Positions 1 to 8,532 of a DNA stretch of 64,000 nucleotides are shown in pieces. The notes beneath the pieces are model-generated. The model was not told where the DNA came from, did no database searches, and saw only the letters and a program-made list of their open reading frames with translations. Position numbers and translations under genes: made by a program. This stretch comes from Leisingera sp. ANG-M1 (GTDB taxonomy: Bacteria > Pseudomonadota > Alphaproteobacteria > Rhodobacterales > Rhodobacteraceae), in assembly GCF_000813745.1 (NCBI RefSeq), contig NZ_JWLC01000013.1:187498-251497 (forward strand). Direction: 5' to 3'. Position 1 is the stretch's first letter. Every line of letters begins with the position of its first letter.

Positions 1-206
1 ACCAGGCTGCCTACATCTCCTACGGCCCGGCCCGTGCCTCCTCGGCACCGCTGGTTGGCAAGCACGCCGAATTGGGTATCGACATGGCGCCGCACATGCC
101 GACCGATCCGGCCAACGCCTCCAACGTTCACGTCTATGACTACGAATGGTGGGCCGACAACCGCGATGATCTGGACGCTAAGTTCCAGGCATGGCTGGCC
201 AAGTAA
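1..206 (+). CDS. Polyamine-type ABC transporter substrate-binding protein, C-terminal fragment
   Basis: Only the last 67 codons lie in the window (frame from base 3, stop TAA at 204-206). The tail reads as the C-terminal part of a periplasmic spermidine/putrescine-type binding protein: a segment beginning AAYISYGPARASSAPLV, then a closing tryptophan-rich part with YEWWADNRDDL and an alpha-helical end. It is followed in the same direction by two permease genes of the polyamine/opine/iron family, which supports the assignment. The protein would capture the solute in the periplasm and hand it to the permease pair. The ATPase subunit is not in the 3' direction and is presumably upstream, outside the window. 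The substrate cannot be fixed from this fragment. Confidence 0.8.
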   Translation, partial: QAAYISYGPARASSAPLVGKHAELGIDMAPHMPTDPANASNVHVYDYEWWADNRDDLDAKFQAWLAK

Positions 207-235
207 TCTGACCTTTTCCTGAATTGAAAAGGCCC

Positions 236-266
236 GGCGGGGGCCGCCAACACGCAGGCCCCCGCC
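236..266 (+). promoter_or_regulatory. Intercistronic hairpin between binding protein and first permease
   Basis: A perfect 10-bp inverted repeat (236-245 with 257-266, 11-nt loop) lies 30 nt after the binding-protein stop and ends 31 nt before the permease start. No T-run follows it, so it is a poor intrinsic terminator. GC-rich hairpins here are typical of ABC operons, where they protect the 3' end of the binding-protein message so that this protein is made in excess over the permeases. That role is inferred. Confidence 0.55.
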
Positions 267-297
267 CCACAAAATAAAAGACCCGACGGGGAACCCC

Positions 298-1569
298 ATG
301 ACTGATATTAGCCAATCCGGCCCGATGCTGGCGGCGGACGGCACGCCGCTCAAGCGCAGCCTGGCGCGGGCGCTGCGGATGCAGAAGCTGCGCGCGCTGA
401 TGCTGATTGCGCCGCTGCTGCTGTTCATCCTGCTGACCTTCATCCTGCCGGTTGCCGACATGCTGTACCGGTCGGTGGACAACCGCATCGTCCAGGACGT
501 TCTGCCGCGCACGATCGAAGCGCTGGAGGATTGGGATCCCGGGTCGAACCAGCTGCCGGAGGAAGCGGCCTTTGCCGCCCTGGCCGCAGACCTGAAGGAC
601 GCTGCCAACGCCAAGACCCACACCAAGGTTGCCAAGCGTCTGAACTATGAAAATCCGGGCATCGCCTCGGTGTTCCGCAAATCGGGCCGCAAGGTCAAGA
701 AATGGGATGTCGAAAACGATGGCCCCTACCGCGAAAAGCTCATTGAGCTGAATGACGGCTGGGGAGACGTGGACCTCTGGAAAACCATCAAGACCTATTC
801 CGGCGTCCGCACCGCAGGCTATTTCCTCAATGCGGTGGATATGAAGCTGGGCGCGGACGGCGCCGAGGTCCGCCCCGAGAACGAGCGGATCTACAACACC
901 TTGCTGATCCGCACTATGCGGATGTCGCTGATCATCACCTTCAGCTGTATCCTGCTTGGCTACCCGGTGGCCTGGCTGCTGGCCAACCTGCCCGCCAGCA
1001 AGGCCAACCTCCTGCTGATCCTGGTGCTGCTGCCGTTCTGGACCTCGCTCCTGGTGCGAACTTCGGCCTGGAAGATCCTGCTGCAGCAACAGGGGGTGAT
1101 CAACGACACACTGGTCTGGATCGGGCTGGTGGATGACGCCAACCGATTGGTGCTGATCAACAATGAACTGGGCACCATCATCGCGATGACCCACATCCTG
1201 CTGCCCTTCATGATCCTGCCGATGTATTCGGTGATGCAGACCATCAACCCGACCTATATGCGCGCCGCAAAATCCATGGGCGCCACCGATTGGACAGCCT
1301 TCTGGCGGGTTTACTTCCCGCAATCGGTGCCGGGCATCGGCGCGGGCTCGATCCTCGTCTTCATCCTGGCGGTGGGTTACTACATCACCCCGGCACTGGT
1401 CGGCGGCACCAAGGGCACCTTCATCTCCAACCTGATTGCCTACCATATCTCGACCTCGGGCAACTGGGGCCTGGGCGCGGCACTGGGGGCTATCCTGCTG
1501 GCTGTCGTCCTGCTGCTCTACTGGGTCTATGACAAGATTGTCGGCATCGACAACGTGAAGCTGGGGTAA
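298..1569 (+). CDS. ABC transporter permease, PotB-like, with large periplasmic insertion
   Basis: Inner-membrane subunit of a polyamine-type importer, 423 aa. TM1 spans about residues 31-56, a soluble segment about 57-200, then a conventional five-helix permease core. The EAA loop that docks the ATPase is visible near residues 322-345 (RAAKSMGATDWTAFWRVYFP). PotB-type permeases are usually near 285 aa; the excess is the roughly 145-residue hydrophilic segment between TM1 and TM2, rich in charged residues and predicted periplasmic. Start ATG 298 follows a purine-rich stretch. It lies between the binding-protein gene and the second permease, 5 nt apart from the latter. Substrate (putrescine, spermidine or a related compound) is inferred from family. 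Confidence 0.88.
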   Translation: MTDISQSGPMLAADGTPLKRSLARALRMQKLRALMLIAPLLLFILLTFILPVADMLYRSVDNRIVQDVLPRTIEALEDWDPGSNQLPEEAAFAALAADLKDAANAKTHTKVAKRLNYENPGIASVFRKSGRKVKKWDVENDGPYREKLIELNDGWGDVDLWKTIKTYSGVRTAGYFLNAVDMKLGADGAEVRPENERIYNTLLIRTMRMSLIITFSCILLGYPVAWLLANLPASKANLLLILVLLPFWTSLLVRTSAWKILLQQQGVINDTLVWIGLVDDANRLVLINNELGTIIAMTHILLPFMILPMYSVMQTINPTYMRAAKSMGATDWTAFWRVYFPQSVPGIGAGSILVFILAVGYYITPALVGGTKGTFISNLIAYHISTSGNWGLGAALGAILLAVVLLLYWVYDKIVGIDNVKLG

Positions 1570-1574
1570 CGGAC

Positions 1575-2429
1575 ATGAGCGCACTTCCTCCTTATGCAAG
1601 CACTGGCCAGCGTGCCTGGTACTATTCCTTCCGGGTGATCTGCGGGCTGATCTTCTTCTTCCTGATCGCGCCGATCGTCGTGATCATTCCGCTCAGCTTC
1701 AACGCGCAGGACTTCTTCACCTTCACGCCGGAGATGCTGCGGCTGGATCCTGAAGGCTTCTCGCTGAAGCACTACCGGAACTTCTTTGGCGATGATTCCT
1801 GGCAGACCTCGATGTGGAACTCGCTGAAGATCGCGCCGATGGCAACTATCGTCTCGGTCACCTTCGGCACCCTCGCGGCCATCGGCCTGAGCCAGCCGCA
1901 TGTGCCGTTCCGCCGGGCGATCATGGCTATCCTGATCTCACCGATGATCGTGCCGCTGATCATTTCCGCGGCCGGCATGTATTTCTTCTACAGCCGCATC
2001 GGCCTGCAGGGCACCTACATGGGCGTGGTTCTGGCCCATGCCGCGCTGGGGATTCCGTTTGTGATCATCACGGTGACGGCAACGCTGGTTGGTTTCGACC
2101 GTTCGCTGACCCGCGCTGCCGCCAACATGGGCGCCGATCCGGTCACCACCTTCTTCCGGATCCAGATGCCGCTGATCATGCCCGGCGTGATCTCCGGCGG
2201 CCTATTTGCCTTCATCACCTCCTTCGACGAGGTTGTGGTGGTGCTGTTTGTCGGCTCGGCCGGCCAGCGGACGCTGCCCTGGCAGATGTTCACCGGTCTG
2301 CGCGAGCAGATCTCGCCCACCATCCTGGCAGTGGCGACAATCCTGGTGGCGATCTCCATCATGCTGCTGGCCACGGTGGAAATGCTGCGCCGCCGATCCG
2401 AGCGCCTGCGCGGCATGTCCCCCACCTGA
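1575..2429 (+). CDS. ABC transporter permease, PotC-like
   Basis: Second permease subunit, 284 aa, normal length for PotC. About six hydrophobic segments are visible, the first near residues 15-40. The EAA loop reads RAAANMGADPVTTFFRIQMP, near residues 176-200, where the ATPase would dock. It starts 5 nt after the preceding permease stop, so the two are almost certainly co-translated and form a heterodimeric channel. A clear intrinsic terminator follows 22 nt after the stop, making this the last gene of the transport operon. Family: binding-protein-dependent transport inner membrane component. Substrate assignment to polyamines is inferred from the neighbours. Confidence 0.9.
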   Translation: MSALPPYASTGQRAWYYSFRVICGLIFFFLIAPIVVIIPLSFNAQDFFTFTPEMLRLDPEGFSLKHYRNFFGDDSWQTSMWNSLKIAPMATIVSVTFGTLAAIGLSQPHVPFRRAIMAILISPMIVPLIISAAGMYFFYSRIGLQGTYMGVVLAHAALGIPFVIITVTATLVGFDRSLTRAAANMGADPVTTFFRIQMPLIMPGVISGGLFAFITSFDEVVVVLFVGSAGQRTLPWQMFTGLREQISPTILAVATILVAISIMLLATVEMLRRRSERLRGMSPT

Positions 2430-2451
2430 CCGCCACGCACTTCTAAACAAC

Positions 2452-2477
2452 AAAGGCCCCGTTATGCGGGGCCTTTT
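2452..2477 (+). terminator. Intrinsic terminator of the polyamine ABC operon
   Basis: AAAGGCCCC (2452-2460), 7-nt loop, then GGGGCCTTTT (2468-2477): a strong GC stem followed by a short T-run, 22 nt after the permease stop. Confidence 0.85.
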
Positions 2478-2480
2478 GCT

Positions 2481-2548
2481 CTTCCTCTTGCCGGAAATAT
2501 CCCGGGGGTGAATTGGCCGCGAGGCCAAGAGGGGGCTGGCCCCCTCCC
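2481..2548 (+). repeat. Dispersed two-hairpin intergenic element, copy A
   Basis: Copy of a family seen five times in the window. It has a pyrimidine-rich head (CTTCCTCTTGCCGG), an AAATATCCCGGGGGTGA core, hairpin 1 (TTGGCC 2513-2518 with GGCCAA 2523-2528, loop GCGA) and hairpin 2 (GAGGGGGC 2529-2536 with GCCCCCTC 2539-2546). It lies just past the terminator of the upstream + strand operon and abuts the stop of the convergent transglycosylase gene. Confidence 0.75.
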
Positions 2549-2550
2549 TG

Positions 2551-3879
2551 CTATCGCAGCCCTTCCAGCAGCCGCGGCGAGGCATAACCATCAGGTGTCA
2601 GACCCTTTGCCACCTGATAGGCCCGCACCGCTCCGATCGTTTTCGGGCCGATCTTGCCGTCAATACCCTCAGTATCAAATCCGGCGCCGGTCAGCCGCTC
2701 CTGCAGCTCTTCCCGCTCTGCCAGGGTCAATGCCCGGTCGCGGCGCGGCCAGGCGCCTTGGATTTCCGCACCGCCGCTGATCCGGTCAGCCAGATGCCCG
2801 ACCCCGATCACATAGGCGTCCGCTGTATTGTAGCGCTCCAGCACCGCGAAGTTCTGAAAGATCATAAACGCCGCCCCCTCGTGGCCCGCAGGCAGCAGAA
2901 CCGAGGCGGCGCCATGGTCCGCAACCGCGCGCCCATCCAGCCCCTTGATGCCAAGCGCCGCCCATTCGGCAGGCTGCTTTTCGATCTCGCGGTCGGCCAG
3001 CGTGTAGTCGAACCCTTCGGGCAGCGTTACTTCCACGCCCCAGGGCTGGCCCGTCACCCAGCCGAACTGCTTCAGGTAGGCCGCGGTTGAAGCCAGCGCA
3101 TCCGCCGGGTTGTCCGACCAGATATCGCGCTTGCCGTCGCCGGTGAAATCCACCGCGTAGTCCAGATACGAGGTCGGGATGAACTGAGTGTGCCCCATTG
3201 CTCCGGCCCAGCTACCGGTCATTTGACGGGCCGGCACATCGCCTGCCTGCAGGATCCTCAGCGCTGCCAGCAGCTGGCCCTCGAAAAACGCGCCGCGGCG
3301 GCTGTCAAACGCCAGCGTCGCCAGCGAGCGGATCACATTCATTTTGCCGCGGAAGGCGCCATAGCTGCTCTCCAGCCCCCAGATCGCCACCACGATCTCT
3401 TTCTCGACACCGTATTGCGCCTCGATCTGTTCAAGCCGCGCCTGCTGTTTGCGCAGTGCCGCCTTGCCGTTTTTGACCCGCAGCGCCGAGGCGGCACTGT
3501 CCAGGTAGACCCAGATCGTCTTGGTGAATTCCGACTGGTTTCGATCGCGCCGGATCACCTCGGGGTCATAGCGCACGCCGGAAAAGGCGCTGTCCAGCAC
3601 CGGAGCACTGATCCCCTGCGCCAGGGCGCGGTTGCGAAACGCCTTGACCCAACTGTCAAAATTCAACTCCGATGCAGCAGTCTCCGGTGCTGCTGCCTTG
3701 GGCGGTGCGGGCCGGGCCACCGGCCTTAACGTTCCAACCGCCGCAATCTGATAGCTTTCATGCTGTAATTCCTGTGCAGCCGCATCCGGCCGCTGTGCGG
3801 GCTTCAGGGAGTTGTCCGGTGCGGCCTCTGCCGCCATTGCCCCGCCTGCCATCAGCGAGGCCGCAACCCATTTGCGCAT
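2551..3879 (-). CDS. Lytic murein transglycosylase (MltB-like, GH103) with peptidoglycan-binding domain
   Basis: 442 aa. Cleaves the MurNAc-GlcNAc bond of peptidoglycan with formation of a 1,6-anhydro end. A signal peptide is visible at residues 1-19 (MRKWVAASLMAGGAMAAEA), then an Ala/Pro-rich linker to about residue 70. The SLT_2 catalytic domain covers roughly residues 72-370, with the catalytic Glu in AIWGLESSYGA and the conserved GSWAGAMGHTQFIPTSYL stretch. A C-terminal PG_binding_1 domain covers about the last 55 residues (GAGFDTEGIDGKIGPKTIGA). Without a lipobox the enzyme is probably soluble in the periplasm. It is a single-gene unit, convergent with the ABC operon and in the same direction as the WYL regulator upstream of it. 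Confidence 0.93.
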   Translation of the reverse strand: MRKWVAASLMAGGAMAAEAAPDNSLKPAQRPDAAAQELQHESYQIAAVGTLRPVARPAPPKAAAPETAASELNFDSWVKAFRNRALAQGISAPVLDSAFSGVRYDPEVIRRDRNQSEFTKTIWVYLDSAASALRVKNGKAALRKQQARLEQIEAQYGVEKEIVVAIWGLESSYGAFRGKMNVIRSLATLAFDSRRGAFFEGQLLAALRILQAGDVPARQMTGSWAGAMGHTQFIPTSYLDYAVDFTGDGKRDIWSDNPADALASTAAYLKQFGWVTGQPWGVEVTLPEGFDYTLADREIEKQPAEWAALGIKGLDGRAVADHGAASVLLPAGHEGAAFMIFQNFAVLERYNTADAYVIGVGHLADRISGGAEIQGAWPRRDRALTLAEREELQERLTGAGFDTEGIDGKIGPKTIGAVRAYQVAKGLTPDGYASPRLLEGLR

Positions 3880-3981
3880 GATGCACCTCTTTATCCACTG
3901 CTCCTCTCCAGTCTACCTGCGGCAGGGCCCGGGTAAAGGGCCGGGTTCGCGCATGTGCGAAGGCCCGCCTGCCATCCGGGC

Positions 3982-4671
3982 CTAGCCGTGCTCCCGCCGC
4001 AATTGCTCCAACGCCTCCCGCAGCATTGGCACCCGGTGCGGACGGAAGCTCTGCCCGGTCACCTCCAGCCCGCGCATCCGGTCGAGCCGGAACATCCGCA
4101 GATCATCGCGCAACCCGCACCAGGCCAGCAGCACGGTGGAGCGGTCGAAATAGACCACGCTCAAGGGTTTCACCTGCCGCTCGGTTACCGCACCATGGCC
4201 GTCGGTATAGCCAAAGCGCACCTCGACTTCGTCCCAGGCCGCCTGCCGCAGTTCCTGTGCAGAAATTGCCGGCGGCACCGGCCGGTCAAAGCGGTAAGGT
4301 GCCAGCACCGCATGACGGAGCCGGTGCGCCTGCCGTTGCGGCAGCCGAGCCTGCAGTTTGCGCAAAGCTTCCGAGGCGGCGGTGGCCAGCTCCGGGTCGC
4401 CGATCTGCTCGACCTCGCGCAGCCCCAGCACCAGCGCCTCTAGCTCGGTGTCGCGGAATCCCATAGGCGGCAGCGCGTTGTCTTCGATCAGGGTGAAGCC
4501 GTACCCCGCCTCGCCATCAATTACCGCTCCCATCTCGCGCAGGGTGGCGATATCGCGGTGGATGCTGCGGGCCGAGACACCCAGTTCCTCTCCCAGCCGC
4601 GCCGCGGTATGCGGGCCGGGGCCAAGCCGCAGGGCTTGCATCAGCTGGAACAGGCGAAGGGTGCGGGACAT
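3982..4671 (-). CDS. YafY-type HTH/WYL-domain transcriptional regulator
   Basis: 229 aa. The N-terminal winged helix (about residues 1-60) contains LGVSARSIHRDIATLREMGA, a DeoR/HTH_11-type recognition helix. The rest is a WYL domain (about 130-215; PLSVVYFDRSTVLLAWC core), a fold thought to bind a ligand or nucleic acid. It is divergent from a DUF1801 gene with an 84-bp gap carrying a repeated octamer, an arrangement typical of a local regulator controlling itself and its neighbour. A 7-bp inverted repeat (3961-3967 with 3977-3983) overlaps the stop codon and may help termination. The ligand is unknown. Confidence 0.88.
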   Translation of the reverse strand: MSRTLRLFQLMQALRLGPGPHTAARLGEELGVSARSIHRDIATLREMGAVIDGEAGYGFTLIEDNALPPMGFRDTELEALVLGLREVEQIGDPELATAASEALRKLQARLPQRQAHRLRHAVLAPYRFDRPVPPAISAQELRQAAWDEVEVRFGYTDGHGAVTERQVKPLSVVYFDRSTVLLAWCGLRDDLRMFRLDRMRGLEVTGQSFRPHRVPMLREALEQLRREHG

Positions 4672-4703
4672 GATCCATCATCCCATTTCATGATGACAGT
4701 TTC

Positions 4704-4732
4704 TGGCATCAGTATGCTTTAGTTTGGCATCA
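4704..4732. promoter_or_regulatory. Repeated octamer in divergent promoter region (candidate operator)
   Basis: TGGCATCA occurs at 4704-4711 and again at 4725-4732, 21 bp apart (two helical turns). This is inside the 84-bp gap between the WYL regulator and the DUF1801 gene. A related ATGATGACAG sequence lies just before it at 4690-4699. Candidate binding site for the adjacent WYL regulator; inferred from spacing and position only. Confidence 0.35.
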
Positions 4733-4755
4733 AACCCAAGCCAGGAGCATCCGGG

Positions 4756-5178
4756 ATGCAGCCGCCCTTTGCCAGCGATCAAATCAAAGCCGCTTTTGAT
4801 GTTCCAGATGCTTCGGCCCAAGAGGGTCTGCTGGCGCTGCGCCGGCTGATCTTTGACACCGCAGCGCAAACACCAGAGGCTGGCCGGGTTGAGGAAGCCC
4901 TGCGCTGGGGCCAGCCTTCCTATCTGACACCAGAGCGGAAAACAGGCTCTGCAATACGGCTTGGTGTGCCCAAGGGCGCACGTTTTGCCCTGTTTGTGCA
5001 TTGCCAAAGCCGGCTGATCCCGGAGTTTGCCGCGGCCTTTCCCGCCTGGGACCGGTTCGAAGGCACCCGCGCGGTACTGTTTGATGACCCGGCAGAGATT
5101 GAACCGCTCCGCCACAGCTGGCTGATCAAACGGGCGCTGACGTACCGGATCAGGAAGCCGCTGGAGATCCCTGCCTGA
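4756..5178 (+). CDS. DUF1801 domain-containing protein
   Basis: 140 aa, full length for the YdhG/DUF1801 family. Recognisable features are the VEEALRWGQPSYLTPE segment near residue 45, a central beta-rich part (GARFALFVHCQSRLIPEF) and a basic C-terminal helix (SWLIKRALTYRIRKPL). The family adopts a small iron-chaperone/frataxin-like fold but its biochemical role is not settled, and I assign none. It is transcribed divergently from a WYL regulator and is probably its target. No close downstream partner on the same strand. Confidence 0.85.
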   Translation: MQPPFASDQIKAAFDVPDASAQEGLLALRRLIFDTAAQTPEAGRVEEALRWGQPSYLTPERKTGSAIRLGVPKGARFALFVHCQSRLIPEFAAAFPAWDRFEGTRAVLFDDPAEIEPLRHSWLIKRALTYRIRKPLEIPA

Positions 5179-5212
5179 CAAAATGCCAAGCTGTCCCCGT
5201 GGGGACAGCCCC

Positions 5213-7486
5213 TTATTTCCGCCGCTTGCGCTCGACTTTGCGCTTTACCTTGGCGGCCTTGTGCTTGGATTTTGCCGCCTTGCGTTTCACGGTGCGCCCC
5301 GCCGGGCTGCGGCGCCCGCGCTGGCCGCCACCGGAGGGCATGGGCGCGTCCCCCAGAGCCAGCAGTTCCAGTTCCAGCCCGCCGGTGACCGGCGCTGCCT
5401 GGGTCAGCCGCACGGTCACGCGCTGGCCGATAGCCAAAGTCAGACCGGTGTCCGATCCCGTCAGCGTCCCGGCCTGGGCATCGAAATGAAAAAACTCCCG
5501 CCCGATCGAGCGCACCGGCACCAGCCCGTCAGCGCCGGTCTCGTCCAGCTTCACGAATGCCCCGAACCGGGCAATGCCGCTGATCCGGCCTTCGAATTCA
5601 TTGCCCACCCGCTCGCTGAGATAAGACGCCAGGTAGCGGTCCGTTGTGTCCCGTTCGGCAATCATCGAGCGCCGTTCGGTGTCCGAGATATGGGTGGCGG
5701 TGTCTTCCAGCCGTTCGATGGCTTCGACGTCCAGCCCGTCATCGCCCCAGCCATGCGAGGAGATCAGCGAGCGGTGCACGATCAGGTCGGCATAGCGGCG
5801 GATCGGCGAGGTGAAATGCGCGTAGTTGCGCAGCGCCAGGCCGAAGTGCCCGAAGTTCTCGGGGTTGTAATAGGCCTGCTGCATCGACCGCAGGGTGGAG
5901 ATGTTGATCAGTTCTGCATCGTCAGTGCCTGCGGCCTGGTTCAGCAGAGAATTCAGGTGGCGGGTCTGCAGCACCTGCCCCTTGGCCAGACTAAGCCCGG
6001 CCGCTTGCGCGGTTTCACGCAGCGCTTCCAGCTTTTCCTGTGCCGGTTCCTCATGCACCCGGAACAACAGCGGCGAGCGTTTCTTGATCAGCGTCTCGGC
6101 GGCGGCGACATTGGCGAGGATCATGAATTCCTCGATCAGCTTGTGCGCATCCAGCCGGTCGCGGAACGCCACCGAGGTCACATTGCCGTCCCCATCCAGC
6201 ACGATCTTGCGTTCCGGCAGGTCCAGATCCAGCGGCTCACGCGCGGCTCTTGCCCTTGTTAGAGCCTCATATGCGGCATAAAGCGGCTTGATCACATCGT
6301 CGAGGAACGGCGCAGTTGTCTCGTTCGGATTGCCGTCCTGCGCCTCTTGCACCTCGGCGTAATGCAGCGAAGCGGCGGAGCACATCAGCCCGCGCACGAA
6401 CTTGTGGCTGAGCTTGTTGCCCTCGGCATCCACCTGCATCCGCACCGCGATACAGGCGCGCGGCACGCCTTCGTGCAGGGAGCAGAGGTCGCCCGACAGA
6501 CGGTCCGGCAGCATCGGCACCACCCGATCCGGGAAATAGCTGGAGTTGCCGCGCTTCTTCGCCTCGCGGTCCAGGGCTGAGCCCGGGCGCACATAGGCGG
6601 CGACATCGGCAATTGCCACCCAGATCACATGGCCGCCAGGGTTCTTGGGGTCGTCGTCGGCATGGGCATAACAGGCGTCATCGTGGTCGCGCGCGTCGGC
6701 CGGGTCGATGGTGACCAGCGGCAGCTCGCGCAGGTCTTCGCGCCCTTTGAGGCCCATCGGCTTGGCGGCGTCCGCTTCAGCCATCACCTTGTCGGGGAAG
6801 TGATCGGGGATGCCATGCTGGTGGATCGCAATCAGCGACACCGCCTTGGGCGCAGTGGGATCGCCGAGGCGTTCCGCGATGCGGGCACGGGGCAGGCCCA
6901 TGCGGCCCTTGGGTCCGGCCTGTTCGGCCTCAACCAGTTCGCCGTCCTTGGCGCCGTTCACTCCGTCGGGCAGCACCATCCATTCGTTGGACGAGGCCTT
7001 GTCGATCGGAACAACCCGCCCGCCTTCAGAACCTGCACGGAAGATGCCCAGCACCCGTTTCGGATTGCTGCCGATACGGCGGATCAGGCGGGCCTCGTAA
7101 TTGTGGTCTTCATCCTTCACCAGCTGCAGCTTGACCAGCACCTTGTCGCCCTGGCCCAGCGCTGGATCGGAGGCCTTGGGCAGGATCAGGATGATGGGCT
7201 CCACGCCCTCGCCGTGCCATTCCAGCGGGCGCCCGTACAGATCGCCGTCCGCATCCGGCGCCTTCACCTCCAGTACCGTGACCGGCGGCAGCTGGTCCGG
7301 GTCGCGGTAGGTTTTCTTGCGTTTCTGCAAGTGGCCTTCCGCCTCCAGCTCCTTGAGGATACGCTTGAGGTCGATGCGATCGGCGCCCTTGATGCCAAAG
7401 GCCCGGGCGATGTCGCGCTTGGTGGTCTGGGTCGGGTTGGCGGAGATCCAGTCGAGGATTTCGGCCTTGGAGGGAATACGGCTCAT
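5213..7486 (-). CDS. rnr: Ribonuclease R (3'-5' exoribonuclease)
   Basis: 757 aa. Processive RNase degrading structured RNA in the cytoplasm. Order: N-terminal winged-helix region (about 1-60, TTKRDIARAFGIKGADRI), cold-shock OB domains (about 65-240), RNB catalytic domain (about 245-575) with the metal-binding aspartates in TIDPADARDHDDACYA and the conserved ALRNYAHFTSPIRRYADL stretch, S1 domain (about 620-700, RISGIARFGAFVKLDETGAD), and a Lys/Arg-rich tail. The basic tail is typical of RNase R rather than RNase II and helps unwind RNA duplexes. Start ATG at 7484-7486. The next gene upstream ends 52 nt before this start on the same strand, so co-transcription is possible. Confidence 0.96.
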   Translation of the reverse strand: MSRIPSKAEILDWISANPTQTTKRDIARAFGIKGADRIDLKRILKELEAEGHLQKRKKTYRDPDQLPPVTVLEVKAPDADGDLYGRPLEWHGEGVEPIILILPKASDPALGQGDKVLVKLQLVKDEDHNYEARLIRRIGSNPKRVLGIFRAGSEGGRVVPIDKASSNEWMVLPDGVNGAKDGELVEAEQAGPKGRMGLPRARIAERLGDPTAPKAVSLIAIHQHGIPDHFPDKVMAEADAAKPMGLKGREDLRELPLVTIDPADARDHDDACYAHADDDPKNPGGHVIWVAIADVAAYVRPGSALDREAKKRGNSSYFPDRVVPMLPDRLSGDLCSLHEGVPRACIAVRMQVDAEGNKLSHKFVRGLMCSAASLHYAEVQEAQDGNPNETTAPFLDDVIKPLYAAYEALTRARAAREPLDLDLPERKIVLDGDGNVTSVAFRDRLDAHKLIEEFMILANVAAAETLIKKRSPLLFRVHEEPAQEKLEALRETAQAAGLSLAKGQVLQTRHLNSLLNQAAGTDDAELINISTLRSMQQAYYNPENFGHFGLALRNYAHFTSPIRRYADLIVHRSLISSHGWGDDGLDVEAIERLEDTATHISDTERRSMIAERDTTDRYLASYLSERVGNEFEGRISGIARFGAFVKLDETGADGLVPVRSIGREFFHFDAQAGTLTGSDTGLTLAIGQRVTVRLTQAAPVTGGLELELLALGDAPMPSGGGQRGRRSPAGRTVKRKAAKSKHKAAKVKRKVERKRRK

Positions 7487-7537
7487 AAAACCCGCGTATC
7501 ACGGCGGGCAGGCGGCGTCATGGTGAAAAGCGCGGGC

Positions 7538-8110
7538 TCAGCGGCGGGGCAGGTCGGCGGCGGTGTCGACGTCGCGCAGGGTATCGGTCAGCGCAATGCG
7601 GTATCCGGGCAGGGTCTGCAGCGTGTCGGCCAACGCATGTTCGCTGGACCAGCGGACATTATCGAACAGGGTGCGGGGCAGCCGGGCGGGATGCTTGGCC
7701 CCCACCAGCCAATAGCCGCCGTCATCTGCCGGGCCGAAAACCGCGTCGTGATTGCCAAGGGCTGAGAAAGCCCGGGCGATGTGGGCTCGGGTGATACCGG
7801 GGATGTCGGCGCCGATCAGGCAGACTGGGCCAGGCAGGGATTGCAGCATCCGCTTCATCCGTGCGCCCAGGTCTCCGTTGCCTTGCGGAAGGCGGGGCAG
7901 ATCAGCCGGCCAGGTTTTGGAGATCACCGCAGTTTCCGGGGCCACCGCCAGCAAGATTTGCCAGCGCGGGTCCTGCAAGCGACGGATCAGCCGGGCGGAT
8001 TGGTGGCGGAACCACCAGGTGGCTGGGATCACGCCGATGTCTTTGCCCAGCCGGGTCTTGACCCGTCCCGGGCGCGGCTCTTTGACCATGATGACCAGGG
8101 CGCGTTTCAC
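7538..8110 (-). CDS. TIGR04282/DUF2064 family glycosyltransferase-like protein
   Basis: 190 aa. Family of small nucleotidyl/glycosyltransferase-like proteins (GT-A fold) found in arsenosugar and other modification clusters. The start [20 protein letters not shown] is the nucleotide-binding signature of the family, and VCLIGADIPGITRAHI and GPADDGGYWLVGA are the other conserved blocks. The start codon is GTG at 8108-8110 and overlaps the stop of the upstream GNAT gene (GTGA), implying translational coupling. The actual sugar or nucleotide substrate is not known. Last gene of the dapE-GNAT-DUF2064 operon. Confidence 0.85.
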   Translation of the reverse strand: MKRALVIMVKEPRPGRVKTRLGKDIGVIPATWWFRHQSARLIRRLQDPRWQILLAVAPETAVISKTWPADLPRLPQGNGDLGARMKRMLQSLPGPVCLIGADIPGITRAHIARAFSALGNHDAVFGPADDGGYWLVGAKHPARLPRTLFDNVRWSSEHALADTLQTLPGYRIALTDTLRDVDTAADLPRR

Positions 8111-8532
8111 GTGAAATCACGCACCATGTCGCGGTGGTCGATGCCGGCATCGTCATAAACCGGGCCGAAGGCGGTGAAGCCGAGTTTCTCGTAGAAGCCG
8201 ATGGCGTGAAGCTGCGCACCGAGTTTAGCCTTGGCAATGCCCGGCTGCTGCCTGGCGGTCTCTACCGCGGCTTCGATCAGCTTGGCGCCAAGGCCGGTGC
8301 CGCGGGCGGATTGCAGCACGCAAACCCGGCCGATCTTGGCAGTGCCGTCCTTGAAGACAATCCGTGCGGTTCCAACCGGGGCACCGTCCAGAACCGCCAG
8401 CAGATGAGTGGCGGAGGCGTCCAGCGCATCCTGTTCTTCTTCCACCGGCACGTCTTGCTCCACCACAAAGACTTGGTGGCGCAGGGCAAAGCAGGTCGCC
8501 AGGTCCAGAGTGACAGCGATACTCAGGCTCAT
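8107..8532 (-). CDS. GNAT family N-acetyltransferase (ElaA-like)
   Basis: 141 aa, full-length GNAT. Motif A, which binds acetyl-CoA pyrophosphate, is [17 protein letters not shown] near residue 85; the C-terminal ALGx[10 protein letters not shown] block is near residue 113. The N-terminal part ([14 protein letters not shown]) resembles ElaA. Its start overlaps the stop of dapE by ATGA (8529-8532) and its stop overlaps the start of the next gene by GTGA, so three genes are translated in a chain. The acceptor molecule is unknown. Co-expression with dapE does not by itself imply a role in lysine synthesis. Confidence 0.88.
   Translation of the reverse strand: MSLSIAVTLDLATCFALRHQVFVVEQDVPVEEEQDALDASATHLLAVLDGAPVGTARIVFKDGTAKIGRVCVLQSARGTGLGAKLIEAAVETARQQPGIAKAKLGAQLHAIGFYEKLGFTAFGPVYDDAGIDHRDMVRDFT

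Noticed and set aside
178-1599. 473-codon - strand frame across the first permease
   Set aside because: Shadow of the permease gene with repetitive Gln/Asp/Gly composition.
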